Source: Pseudoips prasinana (lineage: Eukaryota; Arthropoda; Insecta; Lepidoptera; Nolidae). From it: a stretch of 64,000 nt of DNA. The stretch spans positions 5,332,001 through 5,396,000 of the forward strand of contig OX621266.1 of NCBI GenBank assembly GCA_951640165.1, read 5' to 3'. A program made the translations under genes and the position numbers. Under the pieces are notes generated by a model, which ran no database searches, was not told where the DNA came from, and saw only the letters and a list, made by a program, of their open reading frames with translations. Below, in pieces: positions 11,621 to 21,044 of this stretch; the first letter of the stretch is position 1, and each line of letters opens with the position of its first letter.

Positions 11621-11893
11621 TGCTACACTTGCTAGCAACACTTAATACCTAACTTGATCTGAACCTGTTTACTTAAGATATACATCACTAATTGCTTGCT
11701 AGCTAGTATTACAAATGCCTCTGTTGCGACATACATTATAATTACTTACGTGAATCTATAAAGACATAGATGGAAAACCATTTCTTGTTACAAATACTAA
11801 AACAATGTAGATGGCACCTAGTATCTAGAAATTATGCTACTCATTGCCTAGAACGATTTCTTTTATGTCTTTAGAGAATGACCCAAACATAAA
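11621..11893 (+). repeat. 273-bp direct repeat, copy 2
   Basis: It matches 9794-10066 and spans the palindrome spacer and the first 91 bp of the right arm. The block 11532-11622 is the reverse complement of its last 91 bp. Confidence 0.85.
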
Positions 11894-12134
11894 ATGTTAA
11901 GAATTTTAATAAGCATCATAATTGGAACTAGTTATGAGCTTTTCTTCTTACTTGTCGGTAGACTTATCTTAGGAGACTTAAGGGATGTTTCATGTAACTG
12001 TCGCTCTAAGTATAAGTTATTATTTCATGTCCAATCATTTATTTGTTGGCAAACATGGGTAATGATTACAATTCCATTCTAACATGGGGAATTTAAGGCA
12101 TTCACAACACTGTTTAATTAAGCGTCATGTTAGT

Positions 12135-12395
12135 ATTGACGGGCCGGTGTTGGCGTGGCTGGCAAATGCTTGCCCTTCACGTCGCAGGTCCTGGGTTCGC
12201 ATCCCACCCAGGACAGATATTTGTGTACATGAACATGTCTGTTTGCCCCGAGTCTCGGTGTAATTATCTATATAAGTATGTATTTACAAAAGAAAAGCAG
12301 TATATGTATTATATCAGTTATCTGGTTTCCATAGTACAAGCTTTGCTTAGTTTGGGATCAGATGGCCGTGTGTGAATAATGTCCCAGGATATATA
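12135..12395 (+). repeat. tRNA-derived SINE (arm 2 copy)
   Basis: Head 'gtgttggcgtggctgg', box B 'ggttcgcatcccacc', and tail 'gtttgggatcagatggccgt' then 'aatgtcccaggata'. It is the same family as 59741-59990. Short open frames that cross it are by-products. Confidence 0.8.
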
Positions 12396-13015
12396 TAACT
12401 GTATACGTACGCGGGGGAGCGTTGAAGTATTAGCGAAGTGACAAGTTAAGCACTCTTATTGTCCATAATTTTATCACAATACTGTTTATTCAATAAGTAC
12501 CTATCAGTAAAAGACGGAATAATTTATGTATCCGTTTCTGGAATGTCTCTGGAAATATGGCCGTGACTCAGAAATGTGTTTACAGTTGCAGTGATAACCT
12601 ATTCGGCACCCTCGAGATTGTCATATTCGCTCCTTTCCCTATATTATTCTACATAACTCAATCTCAATGACCTCCATGACTTGCAGTGGAGTGACTGTAC
12701 CTAATTGAAAATTAAAAAATGTCCTGAGAATTCACGAAATCAGCAAAATCGAGAAGAGTCCAAAAGTCCTGATATGATATCTGATATGGTAACTCTTATA
12801 CACGCTTATCCATGCAATCTAGCGACTAAACATTTTTACCCTTACAAAATAAAGACTGACTAATGTTATAAATTCATATAAACAAATTCGAATTATATAT
12901 TTCGATAATTTAAAGGCCTCATTCGTTTTCTTTACGTTGTAAATTACTTACTTACTTATCGTATGGGCAGTAACCTAGAGCAACCAGCAGTAACCTAGAG
13001 GGACCAAGAGCTTAA

Positions 13016-13123
13016 CGTGCCCTCACAAGCACGGAGATGCTCAGAAATTAAACCGCTTTGGCGGTCACCCATCTTTTGACCGTGAGCCTAGTTGCTTAAC
13101 CTCGCCGATCACTTACGGACCAG
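13016..13123 (-). repeat. 5S rRNA-like repeat, mirror copy
   Basis: Reverse complement of 10302-10409, in the right arm of the large palindrome. Confidence 0.5.
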
Positions 13124-13334
13124 TGAGAGCATCTAACTTGTAAATTGAAAAACGCGTTTTCTATATTGTAAAATTTAACCAAATATGTAAAGTTTAAAAA
13201 AAAGTAAGTCTAAAATCTGTTAAATAACGTACAAATATGTCAGTTCCTATTACTTTATAATTGCTGAGAAAAGCTTTCTATTAAGTACCGCCAATATACA
13301 GGGAGCGCTATCTATCTCCGTCTCCGTCTCCGTA

Positions 13335-13657
13335 TTTGAACGTCAGCTCCTCGACCACCCTATATTTTTTCGTATTTCACGAAATGTTTATTGTAATAAG
13401 TGCAGTGCCTCTAGCACGAGTTCCTGCAGTTTACTTACTCGATCACACGTACAGTTTCGTCCCATACATTGAGCACCAGAGTTTTAGTTTTTAATAGTTT
13501 CCGTGAGGGGCGCTGGTGTTCAATGTATGGGAGGAAACTGTACGTGTGATCGAGTAAGTAAACTGCAGGAACTCGTGCTAGAGGCACTGAACTTATTACA
13601 ATAAACATTTCGTGAAATACGAAAAAATATAGGGTGGTCGAGGAGCTGACGTTCAAA
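13335..13657. repeat. Second inverted repeat, ~145-bp arms
   Basis: Positions x and 26992-x are complementary from about 13335-13480 and 13512-13657, with a short loop near 13481-13511. The outer 'tttgaacgtcagctcctcga' is shared with the right end of the large palindrome, so the two inverted repeats overlap. The arms differ at a few places. Confidence 0.8.
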
Positions 13658-13737
13658 CGCAAAATTAAGATACTTTATGATGAGGAGTATCCGAATCATT
13701 CCCATGTATGTATGTATGTTCTACGATTTCGCATAGT

Positions 13738-14060
13738 TTTCAAGATAGATTTTGGAACGAAGTTCCTTATCGCGCGTTGTGAAAGGGGGCTAGACGGAAA
13801 AAATTCGTACGAAAAGTTGTCACGACACTTTTAGCAGCTGTGCGGCGTGCGCATGTTTCTCTGTCTGTTTCTCTCTCTCTCTCTCTCTCTCTCTTATAGA
13901 AAGCAAGCCAGATATTTTCATTTCTATTTCGCATTGAACAGTGTGGTGTCGCGACGATTCTTTTTGTTGAGTGTATACAGGTTTTTTGTACATAATAAAT
14001 AATAAGAAATAACTTCGTACCATCCGGGTGTCACTTGACACCTCTCAAGTTTTTTTTCTA
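13738..14060. repeat. 'ggaacgaagttcctt' dispersed repeat
   Basis: It has 'ttggaacgaagttccttatc', 'gggggctagacggaaaaaat' and, at the other end, 'catccgggtgtcacttgaca'. A second copy in inverted orientation is at 32763-33005. It holds a (ct)n microsatellite at 13868-13893. The class is unknown; the near-palindromic 'ggaacgaagttcc' ends suggest a MITE. Confidence 0.6.
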
Positions 14061-14351
14061 AATTTCGCCTAACATCACTTTTTATTTTTTTCTCGTTCTG
14101 TTGAACATTTCTGGTTCAGTTTTTTTGTGATAACTAATAAGCATAGTTTAACCTAACACCCTAAAAAGTATGGTTTATCTAATCATTGAAGAACTGACTT
14201 AGAATTTATTCTAAAGTACAAAATTAGGGTTTGAGCTCAGGACTCATAAATTTTCAAAGTATCAAAAATATTTAAATGGGGAAATACACGGGGGTGATTT
14301 GGATACTCCTTATCATAAAGTATCTAAATTATGCGTTTTAAATAAATAAAA
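14061..14351. other. Stretch without a recognised gene
   Basis: AT-rich. No feature seen. Confidence 0.3.
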
Positions 14352-14770
14352 AAGGTTTTTATTCACGTAGACTTTAAAAAAGCGCTTGTAAATAGTCAGA
14401 ACATGTTTGTAGTAATATAGTTGTATACATTATTATTTCTAGTAACATAGATATTTAGGTACACATTGTATGAAAACATTTATAAAATTTATTTTATTAT
14501 AGCAATGATATTAAGCTAGCTCGTATCAAGTTATTGTCAAGAGATTATGTTTAATTATCTAGTTTAAGTCTAATATTTTTACTACATATTGTCTATGGTT
14601 CTGTCTAGATTAGGGTATTATTAATATGACGGACCTTGTGTTAATAACGACGGTCGCGCTTTAATGCTACCACCGGATCCAATGCGCCCCAACTGAGAAG
14701 AAAAGAAAGAAGACCCAGTTGAGACGGTCCGGCGAAACATACTCAAGCGGGCATGAACACGGGATTTGTT
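14352..14770 (-). repeat. LINE 3'-end-like repeat, intact copy
   Basis: Read on the - strand it runs from 'aaatcccgtgttcatgcccg' through 'cgccggaccgtctcaactgg' to 'ctacgtgaataaaaaccttt' and a (ttta)n tail. The same sequence is at 47926-48411 and continues at 53374-53460, so this copy shows the unsplit form. A tailed, 5'-variable repeat of this kind is probably a LINE 3' end. I do not recognise the family. Confidence 0.65.
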
Positions 14771-14784
14771 TGTCATTTGGAACG

Positions 14785-14825
14785 TTTGAAAGTCAACTCC
14801 TTGGCCACCCTGTATATTAGGCGCC
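14785..14825. repeat. 'ccttggccaccctgtata' motif next to the repeat
   Basis: 'aactccttggccaccctgta' resembles 'cagctcctcgaccaccctat' at the ends of the palindromes at 13340-13365. It may mark a shared element terminus. Confidence 0.35.
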
Positions 14826-14934
14826 CCTTACTTATTTGGCATTGACGTCACCAGCGCGGTCTCTGGAATCTATCAACAGCTTACGTACGGGCATATACTC
14901 ACTCTTATACAAGGTTTAACATTATATACTTTTA

Positions 14935-15130
14935 TAATGACTGGCATGTTGGCCTAATACTAAGCTAGAGGTCGTGAGTTTGATTCCCACCGAGGAAACA
15001 TCTTATTTTACTTACTTATCTTATGGGCAGTAGTCACCATTGCGTCAGAGTTCAAGCCACCCAATAGGCATCTGTCATGGCTTAACGGCTAACGACTACA
15101 ACCGGGACCGACAGTTTAACGTGCTCTCCG
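14935..15130 (+). repeat. SINE remnant
   Basis: 'gtcgtgagtttgattcccac' is a tRNA box-B-like block. The following 'cttatgggcagtag' and 'acagtttaacgtgctctccg' are parts of the tail also attached to the 5S-like copies. It is degenerate. Confidence 0.4.
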
Positions 15131-15185
15131 AAGCCCCGTACAAGATGCATTAATTGATCCTTATTCTAGTATGGGAAGATAATCT

Positions 15186-15470
15186 TTTTAGGGTTCCGTA
15201 CCCACAGGGTAAAACGGGACCCTATTACTAAGACTTCGCTGTCCGTCTGTCACCGGGTTTGTATACTTGTATCCCATGAACCGTGATAGTTAGACAGTTG
15301 AAATTTTCACAGATGATGTATTTCTGTTGCCGTTATAACAATAAATACTAAAAAATAAAATAACATAAATATTTAAGTGCGCTCCCACACAAGAAACGTG
15401 TTTTTTTTTTACTTTTGATAGGGAACCCTTCGTGGGCGAGTCCGACTCGCATTTGGCCGGTTTCTTTTTG
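15186..15470 (+). repeat. 'agggttccgtaccc...ggccggtttc' dispersed repeat
   Basis: It begins 'tagggttccgtaccca', includes 'atgaaccgtgatagttagac' and 'aattttcaca', and ends 'gagtccgactcgcatttggc' then cggttt. Two inverse-orientation copies lie in the ena intron (60386-60625 and 61653-61918). It is a very common lepidopteran repeat; the class is not clear to me. Confidence 0.7.
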
Positions 15471-15865
15471 TTGTATTTTGCATCTTGATGTGCTACACGT
15501 TGTTCAGTTTTATAGTAGAATAACCTCCTTAAGTTAACATTATTTACGTTACACCTTGTATAAAAGCCTTATAAGTATTTGCCGCGGCCACGCCCATCCG
15601 TCTTTTTGTAGATAATTTTATAGAACTCTAGAGCCTTTTTTTTATAGAACTCCATTAATACCATCCAATAATCAATAAAATCGCCTACTTAAATTACCAG
15701 GAATAAACCTCTTGTTCACAAATGTTAGAAGATATAACCGGGCAAGGTTTTGATATACATACAGACATCAAAGGAAGAAGTACCTTATCAATTCTACTGA
15801 ATGCTATTTTAGATATTCTATAAGAAATGCTTTAGGAATGGTACTATTTAATAAAATATTTTAAG

Positions 15866-16415
15866 AGGGTAGGGCACAGCGTTCATTCGCTCAAAGAGCA
15901 GCTCGCCTGGGGAGGTACCTCCACCTTACAGAAGACATTTTTAATGTTGTGTTTCCGAGTAAGGTCGCCAGAGCTCATTAGGGTAGGGGGAAGGGTCAAC
16001 AACACTTGTTTGCAGACTTTTAAAGGCCGGGAACGCACCCGCCACGAGTCAGTATATTACACGGATTGATTGTAGACGTGCTGATCTCTCCGGTCGTGAT
16101 CCGGTTGAACCCATCCCATTGGATCATGAAAGTATGAGAAATATGGTGCAACTTTGTCCCTAAAAACAAATATACGCTGACAAAGAACACGATGAATATA
16201 TTGAAGAGCTGCACCCAGGACTGCGCGAAGATCCGGCCGTACGGGGTGCGGGTCTTGGCGGGGCTGGCCTGCTGGTTGGTGGCGGCCAGCGCGGGGTTGG
16301 TGCGGAACGTGCGCTCCTGCACACCTTTGATGTTGCGAGTGTCCATGGGCGGCGGTGATCACTTACCATCAGGTGACCCACTTGCTCGTTTATCTCCCTC
16401 TGATGTAAAAAAAAA
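15866..16415 (+). mobile_element. Lepidopteran short repeat split by a gene-like insert
   Basis: The left part (15866-16062) has 'gagggtagggcacagcgttc', 'acctccaccttacagaagac', 'gtaaggtcgccagagctcat' and 'aaaggccgggaacgcacccg'. The right part (about 16322-16415) has 'ttgatgttgcgagtgtccat', 'ttaccatcaggtgacccact' and an A-run. In the unsplit copy at 18633-18782 these parts are nearly adjacent. The intervening ~250 bp is unlike the repeat and includes the exon-like segment 16176-16316. It may be a repeat that captured host sequence, or an insertion into it. Confidence 0.6.
16176..16316 (-). other. Candidate captured or host exon, 47 codons
   Basis: On the - strand a GC-rich 141-bp open segment is bounded by an AG (16318-16317) and a GT (16175-16174), giving a phase 0-0 exon. 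It reads ERTFRTNPALAATNQQ, then SPAKTRTPYGRIFAQSW, then VQLFNIFIVFFVS, so a basic, Ala-rich stretch is followed by a likely membrane segment. Its GC content is far above the surrounding DNA. I do not recognise the protein. The polypyrimidine tract upstream is weak. Its position inside a dispersed repeat suggests transduced or captured sequence, though an exon of an unrelated - strand gene is possible. Confidence 0.4.
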
Positions 16416-16484
16416 AATGTGTTTATTTAAATCGTTTCTATGTTTTTTTTTCAATTGGTAATAATTTTCCACCATTTTGACAAC

Positions 16485-16555
16485 TAACACTGCCATCTGA
16501 TGCCAAACTAGACATAACCTGTACTATGGTAAGCAGACAACTGATAAACATACTT
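16485..16555 (-). repeat. SINE tail fragment
   Basis: 'cactgccatctgatgccaaa' through 'caactgataaacatactt' is the 3' part of the tRNA-derived SINE family, reversed. Confidence 0.6.
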
Positions 16556-16876
16556 CATCCTATTAGTCAAAAGACGGCCACTGCTGGACAAAGGCATCCC
16601 CAAAGATCTCCACAATTGCCGGTCTTGAGCTATCCGCATCCAGCGACACTCACAAGATCTTCGGTCCATCTTGTAGGGGGCCTGCGCACGCTGCGTCTTC
16701 CGGTTCGTAGTCACCACTCGAGAAACTTCCTTCCAGCGGCCGGCGGTTCTACGAGCTATGTGCCCTGCCCACTGCCACTTCAGGTTGGCAATTCTTCGGG
16801 CTATGTCGGTTACTTTGTTACACCTGCGTATCTTAGCATTTCTGATTTGATCTCCCTGGGAAACTCCAAGCAACAT
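16556..16876 (-). pseudogene. RTE/BovB-like LINE C-terminal fragment
   Basis: The - strand frame reads LLGVSQGDQIRNAKIRR, NKVTDIARRIANLKWQWAGH, IARRTAGRW and, at the end, WMRIAQDRQLWRSLG. This is the hallmark C-terminus of lepidopteran RTE/BovB ORF2. RT and endonuclease are missing. The same region is represented at 9495-9785. Confidence 0.8.
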
Positions 16877-17100
16877 ACATCATCATCATCAGCCTGATAT
16901 CGTCGATCCACTGCTGGACGTAGGCCTCTTCCAAATGTTTCTATACTGTTTTCATTGGATGTTGGATGGATTTACCGTAGGCACCGCGCTTGATATGCAA
17001 GCTAGCACTCGCAGATAGGTGGTAGTAAGTACACAGGTGGCGCTGCTGCCCGACTGATGTATCCCTTAGTCGCCTTTTACGACATCCACTGGATAGTATT
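16877..17100. repeat. Further LINE-tail-like repeat
   Basis: 'catcatcatcatcagcctga', 'ccactgctggacgtaggcct' and 'gtcgccttttacgacatcca' are repeat phrases seen near lepidopteran RTE-like 3' regions. Confidence 0.5.
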
Positions 17101-17215
17101 TTTTATTTTACTTATTGCACATAACTGTACAAAGGCGGAATTAATGCCAAAGGCATTCTCTCCCAGTCAACCTTAGGGTGATGCAGAGATAATATGGTCG
17201 GTGCACCATAGACCA
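17101..17215 (-). repeat. CR1-like LINE 3' UTR fragment
   Basis: It has 'ggcggaattaatgccaaagg' and 'ccttagggtgatgcagagat', matching the 3' UTR of the complete element at 48412-48530. Confidence 0.65.
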
Positions 17216-17374
17216 AGTATAATAAAAATTACTAAAATACTTGACAAGTACTATAAAATACAATCGTATAAATACATAAATAATAATATTAAGATGATTC
17301 TGTCTTAATTTTTTTCTGAATATAGTTTTGGTTCTATTATTCTTTCTCGGGCGGACACCACACGGCTAAAAACA

Positions 17375-17515
17375 AATATTGGAGATAAATTACAACCACC
17401 CACAGAACAAATAATCGTTCATATCACACAAAGATTTGTCCTGGGTGGGGATCGAACCCTTTGGCTTAGAAGTCAGGGTCATTAAACACTTCCCAACAAG
17501 CTAGTCGAGGTTGTT
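17375..17515 (-). repeat. tRNA-derived SINE, head part
   Basis: 'tttgtcctgggtggggatcg' with the reversed box B 'gatcgaaccctttggc'. It is truncated and diverged. Confidence 0.55.
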
Positions 17516-18632
17516 GAGTTGGTGGTAAGAGGACAGGAGTGCTATATTTGAAAATTTCTTAAGCACTCAAACGCAGCTCTTTAATTGAAATGCAAATGCG
17601 TTAAGTACTTAAGTACCACCTACTTAGCCTAAATCCGGCCATGTATCACACAAAAAGGCGTTTCGCAGCGACCTTCTGAAGCAATCGGAACAATCTAGCC
17701 CACGTCCGCTCTCCGCCTAGGTTGGTGCGTAACTGAGTAGTAGCGAGTGTGGAGTACACATTTTTTTAAATTATTGATTGATACATAAACTGTTAAGCAA
17801 AGTTAAGCGAATGAGAATATAAAACAAAACACCATGAAATAAGTATCTAATAAGTAATAACTTTATCTACAAATAAGGTTATAACCATTGATACATATAA
17901 ATATCAAAGTTATAACATTTATATAGTACATAAATTACCGTGAATTACGGGACACAACTGCCCGCGGATTCACCCGCGTTATGCTCTTTAAAATATTTGC
18001 AATTTTTAAAACACAGACTGTATAGGCAGTCTTTGCAAATTTGTAATAAACCCGGGTAATAACCAAAGGATGTCAGGTCTTATCTTAAAAAAAATACTAA
18101 TCCAAAATATTCATACAATTTTTCATATATCTTCTCGGTTACTGATGGATAGATACATGAGAGGAACTATTTTAGGGACGTTCAATGCAACTGTCGCTTT
18201 ACGTTAATATGCTCCGACGCAGGAGGTCATGATCCTTGTATCTCTTTATGTTAAATATACGAGCGCATTGTGTACGTGACGAATAGCAGAGTATATTGCA
18301 AATTAGCATATCCTTATCCTCCGATGCACTGTATAGGGGTCTCCTAAGGTGGTCCACATTATGTACCAAACAATGCGCTTGCGCATAACAATGATTTTAA
18401 TGAATTTCAATAACAATATGGTGACGTTGCCAACTTTTGCCCTCGTCCTGGCTACTGTTATTTGTAAAGGAAGTAATGAACACAGATTGTATCAAGTAAC
18501 AATTTTACAAAGTATGTATTTGAGGTTTTAACTCCACTTATAATTGTAAGAACCGCTTGTCATGCCATACAATCCGTACTTACGTAACAGACTAGAAAAT
18601 TTGGTGTAACAACAGGTCAAGTTTTTTTTTTA
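17516..18632. other. Stretch without a recognised gene
   Basis: AT-rich. The 60-codon frame at 18349-18531 shows no recognisable motif. No repeat family recognised. Confidence 0.35.
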
Positions 18633-18782
18633 TATCAGAGGATGACAAACGAGCAAGTGGGTCACCTGATGGTAAGGTTTCACCGCCGCGCATTGACACT
18701 CGCAACACCAGAGGAGTCACGAGTGCGTTGCCGGCTTTTAAGAGTCTTTAAGAGCAAATAAACGCTGTGCCCTACCTCTCTT
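18633..18782 (-). repeat. Unsplit copy of the 'gtagggcacagcg' repeat
   Basis: Read on the - strand it goes from 'gagaggtagggcacagcgtt' through 'aaaagccggcaacgcactcg' and 'ggtgttgcgagtgtcaatg' to 'tgacccacttgctcgtttgt' and an A-run. It serves as the reference for the split copy at 15866-16415. Confidence 0.7.
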
Positions 18783-18904
18783 AAAAAGTTATTGTTTAAT
18801 TTATAACTTGAAAGAAAAGATAAAGAAAGCTGAAATTAGTGAAAAGAGAAAGGTGGAAGCGGATAGTATAATTTAAATAAATAAATATTTTGGGATAATT
18901 AACA

Positions 18905-19070
18905 CATTACCATTTGATCCCAAACTAGACAGAGCCTGTACTTTGACAACTATGCAACTGATAAACATACTTATATATTTCTAAAACATACTATACTAAT
19001 TTGTCTTGGGTGGGATACGAAGCCACGACCCCTAGCGTAGAAGTCAGGGATAATTACCCCATATATACTG
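18905..19070 (-). repeat. tRNA-derived SINE
   Basis: 'ccatttgatcccaaactaga' then 'caactgataaacatacttat' and 'cttgggtgggatacgaagcc', in the order expected for a reversed copy. Confidence 0.65.
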
Positions 19071-19084
19071 TACTATTGGTCTAG

Positions 19085-19405
19085 TGGTAAGTGACTTATG
19101 TTAAGTGGCTTATGTTTAGTAACTTATGTTAAGTGACTTATTTAAGTTAATAAATGTATCTCTTCAAAAGATCGAGTGGGTGGAGACCTGGTGTCCTGAA
19201 ATACAGGCCTTGAGCCTAGTTTAGGCACCAGTCTCCCACAATATTATAATTGTTACCTATAACTAATACACCTTATACAATGTATTCTGTAATATGGTGG
19301 CGATGGAGGTAAGTGACATATGTTAAGTGACTTATCTTTAGTGACTTATGTTAAGTGTCTAGTGGTAAGTGACATATGTTAAGTGACTTATCTTTAGTGA
19401 CTTAA
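19085..19405 (+). repeat. Minisatellite-like 'agtgacttatgtta' blocks
   Basis: Clusters at 19085-19150 and 19305-19405, plus a short one at 19820-19870, repeat 'aagtgacttatgtta' with a period near 13-15 bp and variants 'gtgacatatgttaa' and 'gtgacttatctttagt'. The clusters are separated by unrelated sequence. Confidence 0.7.
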
Positions 19406-20275
19406 TGAAATGAAATGAAATAATGAAATGAAAATTCAGCACTTGGGTATTAACATACACTTGTACTTGTCAAGTTCAAAATGCAGTACACAAACATAGT
19501 CGAACACAGTATAAAAATTACAAAAATATAATTCGTCTAAAAAAATTAATCTATTATTTTGAAATTTAGTTGTACAATATTAAAATTAAAGAATTGAAGG
19601 CAATGAGCATTTGGCTAGCGCAGAAGGCTCTTAACCAGTAGCTTATATTAAACGATTATTACCCGAGGCCACCCTTTTAGGGTTCGGGCCACAGCTCAGG
19701 GGGCCGCTGAAACAAAAGGACAGAATTCTAAGAGAGGGTGTGATCAGTTACACGGGATCACCAATGACGTGTTAAGGGGCCAAAGCGATCCTCGCCGCTG
19801 AGGACCCTACCCTAGCTAACCTTATGTTAAGTGTCTAGTGGTAAGTGACATATGTTAAGTGGTAGTGATTTATGTTTGTGTCTAAATAAACCTTCAAACT
19901 CTGTGATCATTATAAGGATAATTGATCATTTATCGGACATCATGTCCTCGTTATTTTGCCCGGTTACCTCAGTTACCGGTGCGTATAAGAATTACTTTCC
20001 TGTACACATAACTATGTGACATTGGATTTGTGACCTTATTGCTGTTATGCAAGGTTTGTTTTTACATTGTTGGTGAATATTAATTGTTGATGATACGGGA
20101 AGTGCGGGTTTTCTATTAATAGGTAATTGTTGATTTTATTAAAATACCCCATCCGCCAGACATACGGACAGACAGAAGAAAAATTGATTTTTATACAAGC
20201 ACTGTATACATAGACAGAACCATTCATACAAATTAATTAATTCTTTCATACAAATTAAATATATCTAAACTATAG
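19406..20275. other. Stretch without a recognised gene
   Basis: It holds 'cccgaggccacccttttagg' and 'aggaccctaccctagctaac' (19660-19810), which look like a repeat I cannot name, and otherwise AT-rich DNA. Confidence 0.35.
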
Positions 20276-20412
20276 AAAATGGACCGATGATCTTGTGAGG
20301 GTTGCTGGAAGTCGCTGGGTGCAGATAGCGCAAGACCAGCAATGGTGAAGATCTTTGGGGGAGTCTTTTGCCCAGCAGCGGGCGTCTTTCGGTTGATGTG
20401 ATGATGATGAAA
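20276..20412 (+). repeat. RTE/BovB-like LINE 3' tail
   Basis: 'aaaatggaccgatgatcttg', 'gtcgctgggtgcagatagcg' and 'gttgatgtgatgatgatga' are the end of the same ORF2 tail seen at 9495 and 16556, here on the + strand and frameshifted. Confidence 0.65.
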
Positions 20413-21044
20413 CTATAGAATATATCGATAATTAAAAGTTATTAAACTTATAAATAACTACTTTGACAATAACTTAAAAAAGCTTTGTAATTGAATCATT
20501 ACTAGTTATCATTACTTTAAATGTTATTTTTAAATGATTTCATAGGAACCGCAGATCTAAATATCTACATTTACCTAGAAATAATTATATATTATTAAAA
20601 TGAAATGTATTTATTTGCTTAGAATGTAGGTTAACAGTTCAGGTCTTATATTTGAAAACAGCGCCCTGTACATTCTACCTTTCGGCATGAAAAAATTCAA
20701 AATAAACAAAATATGACACAACAATTGAAAAAAAATTGTGTTTTTATAATTAACAATATAAAGTATTCTTATAATAAATTGTATTTGAAATTAAGTATTG
20801 GCAAACGAATTAAAATGTCATGATAAATAAAAATAATGTCATTATGTTACAATATAAAACAAAGAAAAAATAATAACTAAAGTATAATAAGCTAGGCATA
20901 CGAGTAATATTATTAGATTTTATTATCTTTTAAAAATTATGTCACCGAATAATAACATTTCTCGTAAAGCATTAATGAAAGTCGCTTTTTGAATATTGTA
21001 TTATTATAATATGTACTGCCTATTATTACACGCGTTTTATTTTA
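20413..21044. other. AT-rich stretch
   Basis: Very AT-rich. No gene or recognised repeat seen. Confidence 0.35.

Larger units (their letters stand above)
10067..13358. repeat. Large inverted repeat, 1,556-bp arms
   Basis: Positions x and 23425-x are complementary across 10067-11622 and 11803-13358, leaving a 180-bp spacer (11623-11802). The outer ends read 'gtggtcgaggagctgacgtt' and its complement. Small translations from the two arms (11343-11531 with 11894-12082; 11050-11298 with 12127-12375) are identical, so the arms are nearly or fully identical. Each arm carries a SINE and a 5S-like copy. It could be a very recent foldback duplication, a foldback-type transposon or an assembly artefact. 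Confidence 0.85.

Noticed and set aside
11050..12375. Two identical 82-residue and two identical 62-residue frames
   Set aside because: They are mirror copies from the palindrome arms; the 82-residue one crosses a tRNA-derived SINE. No protein motif.
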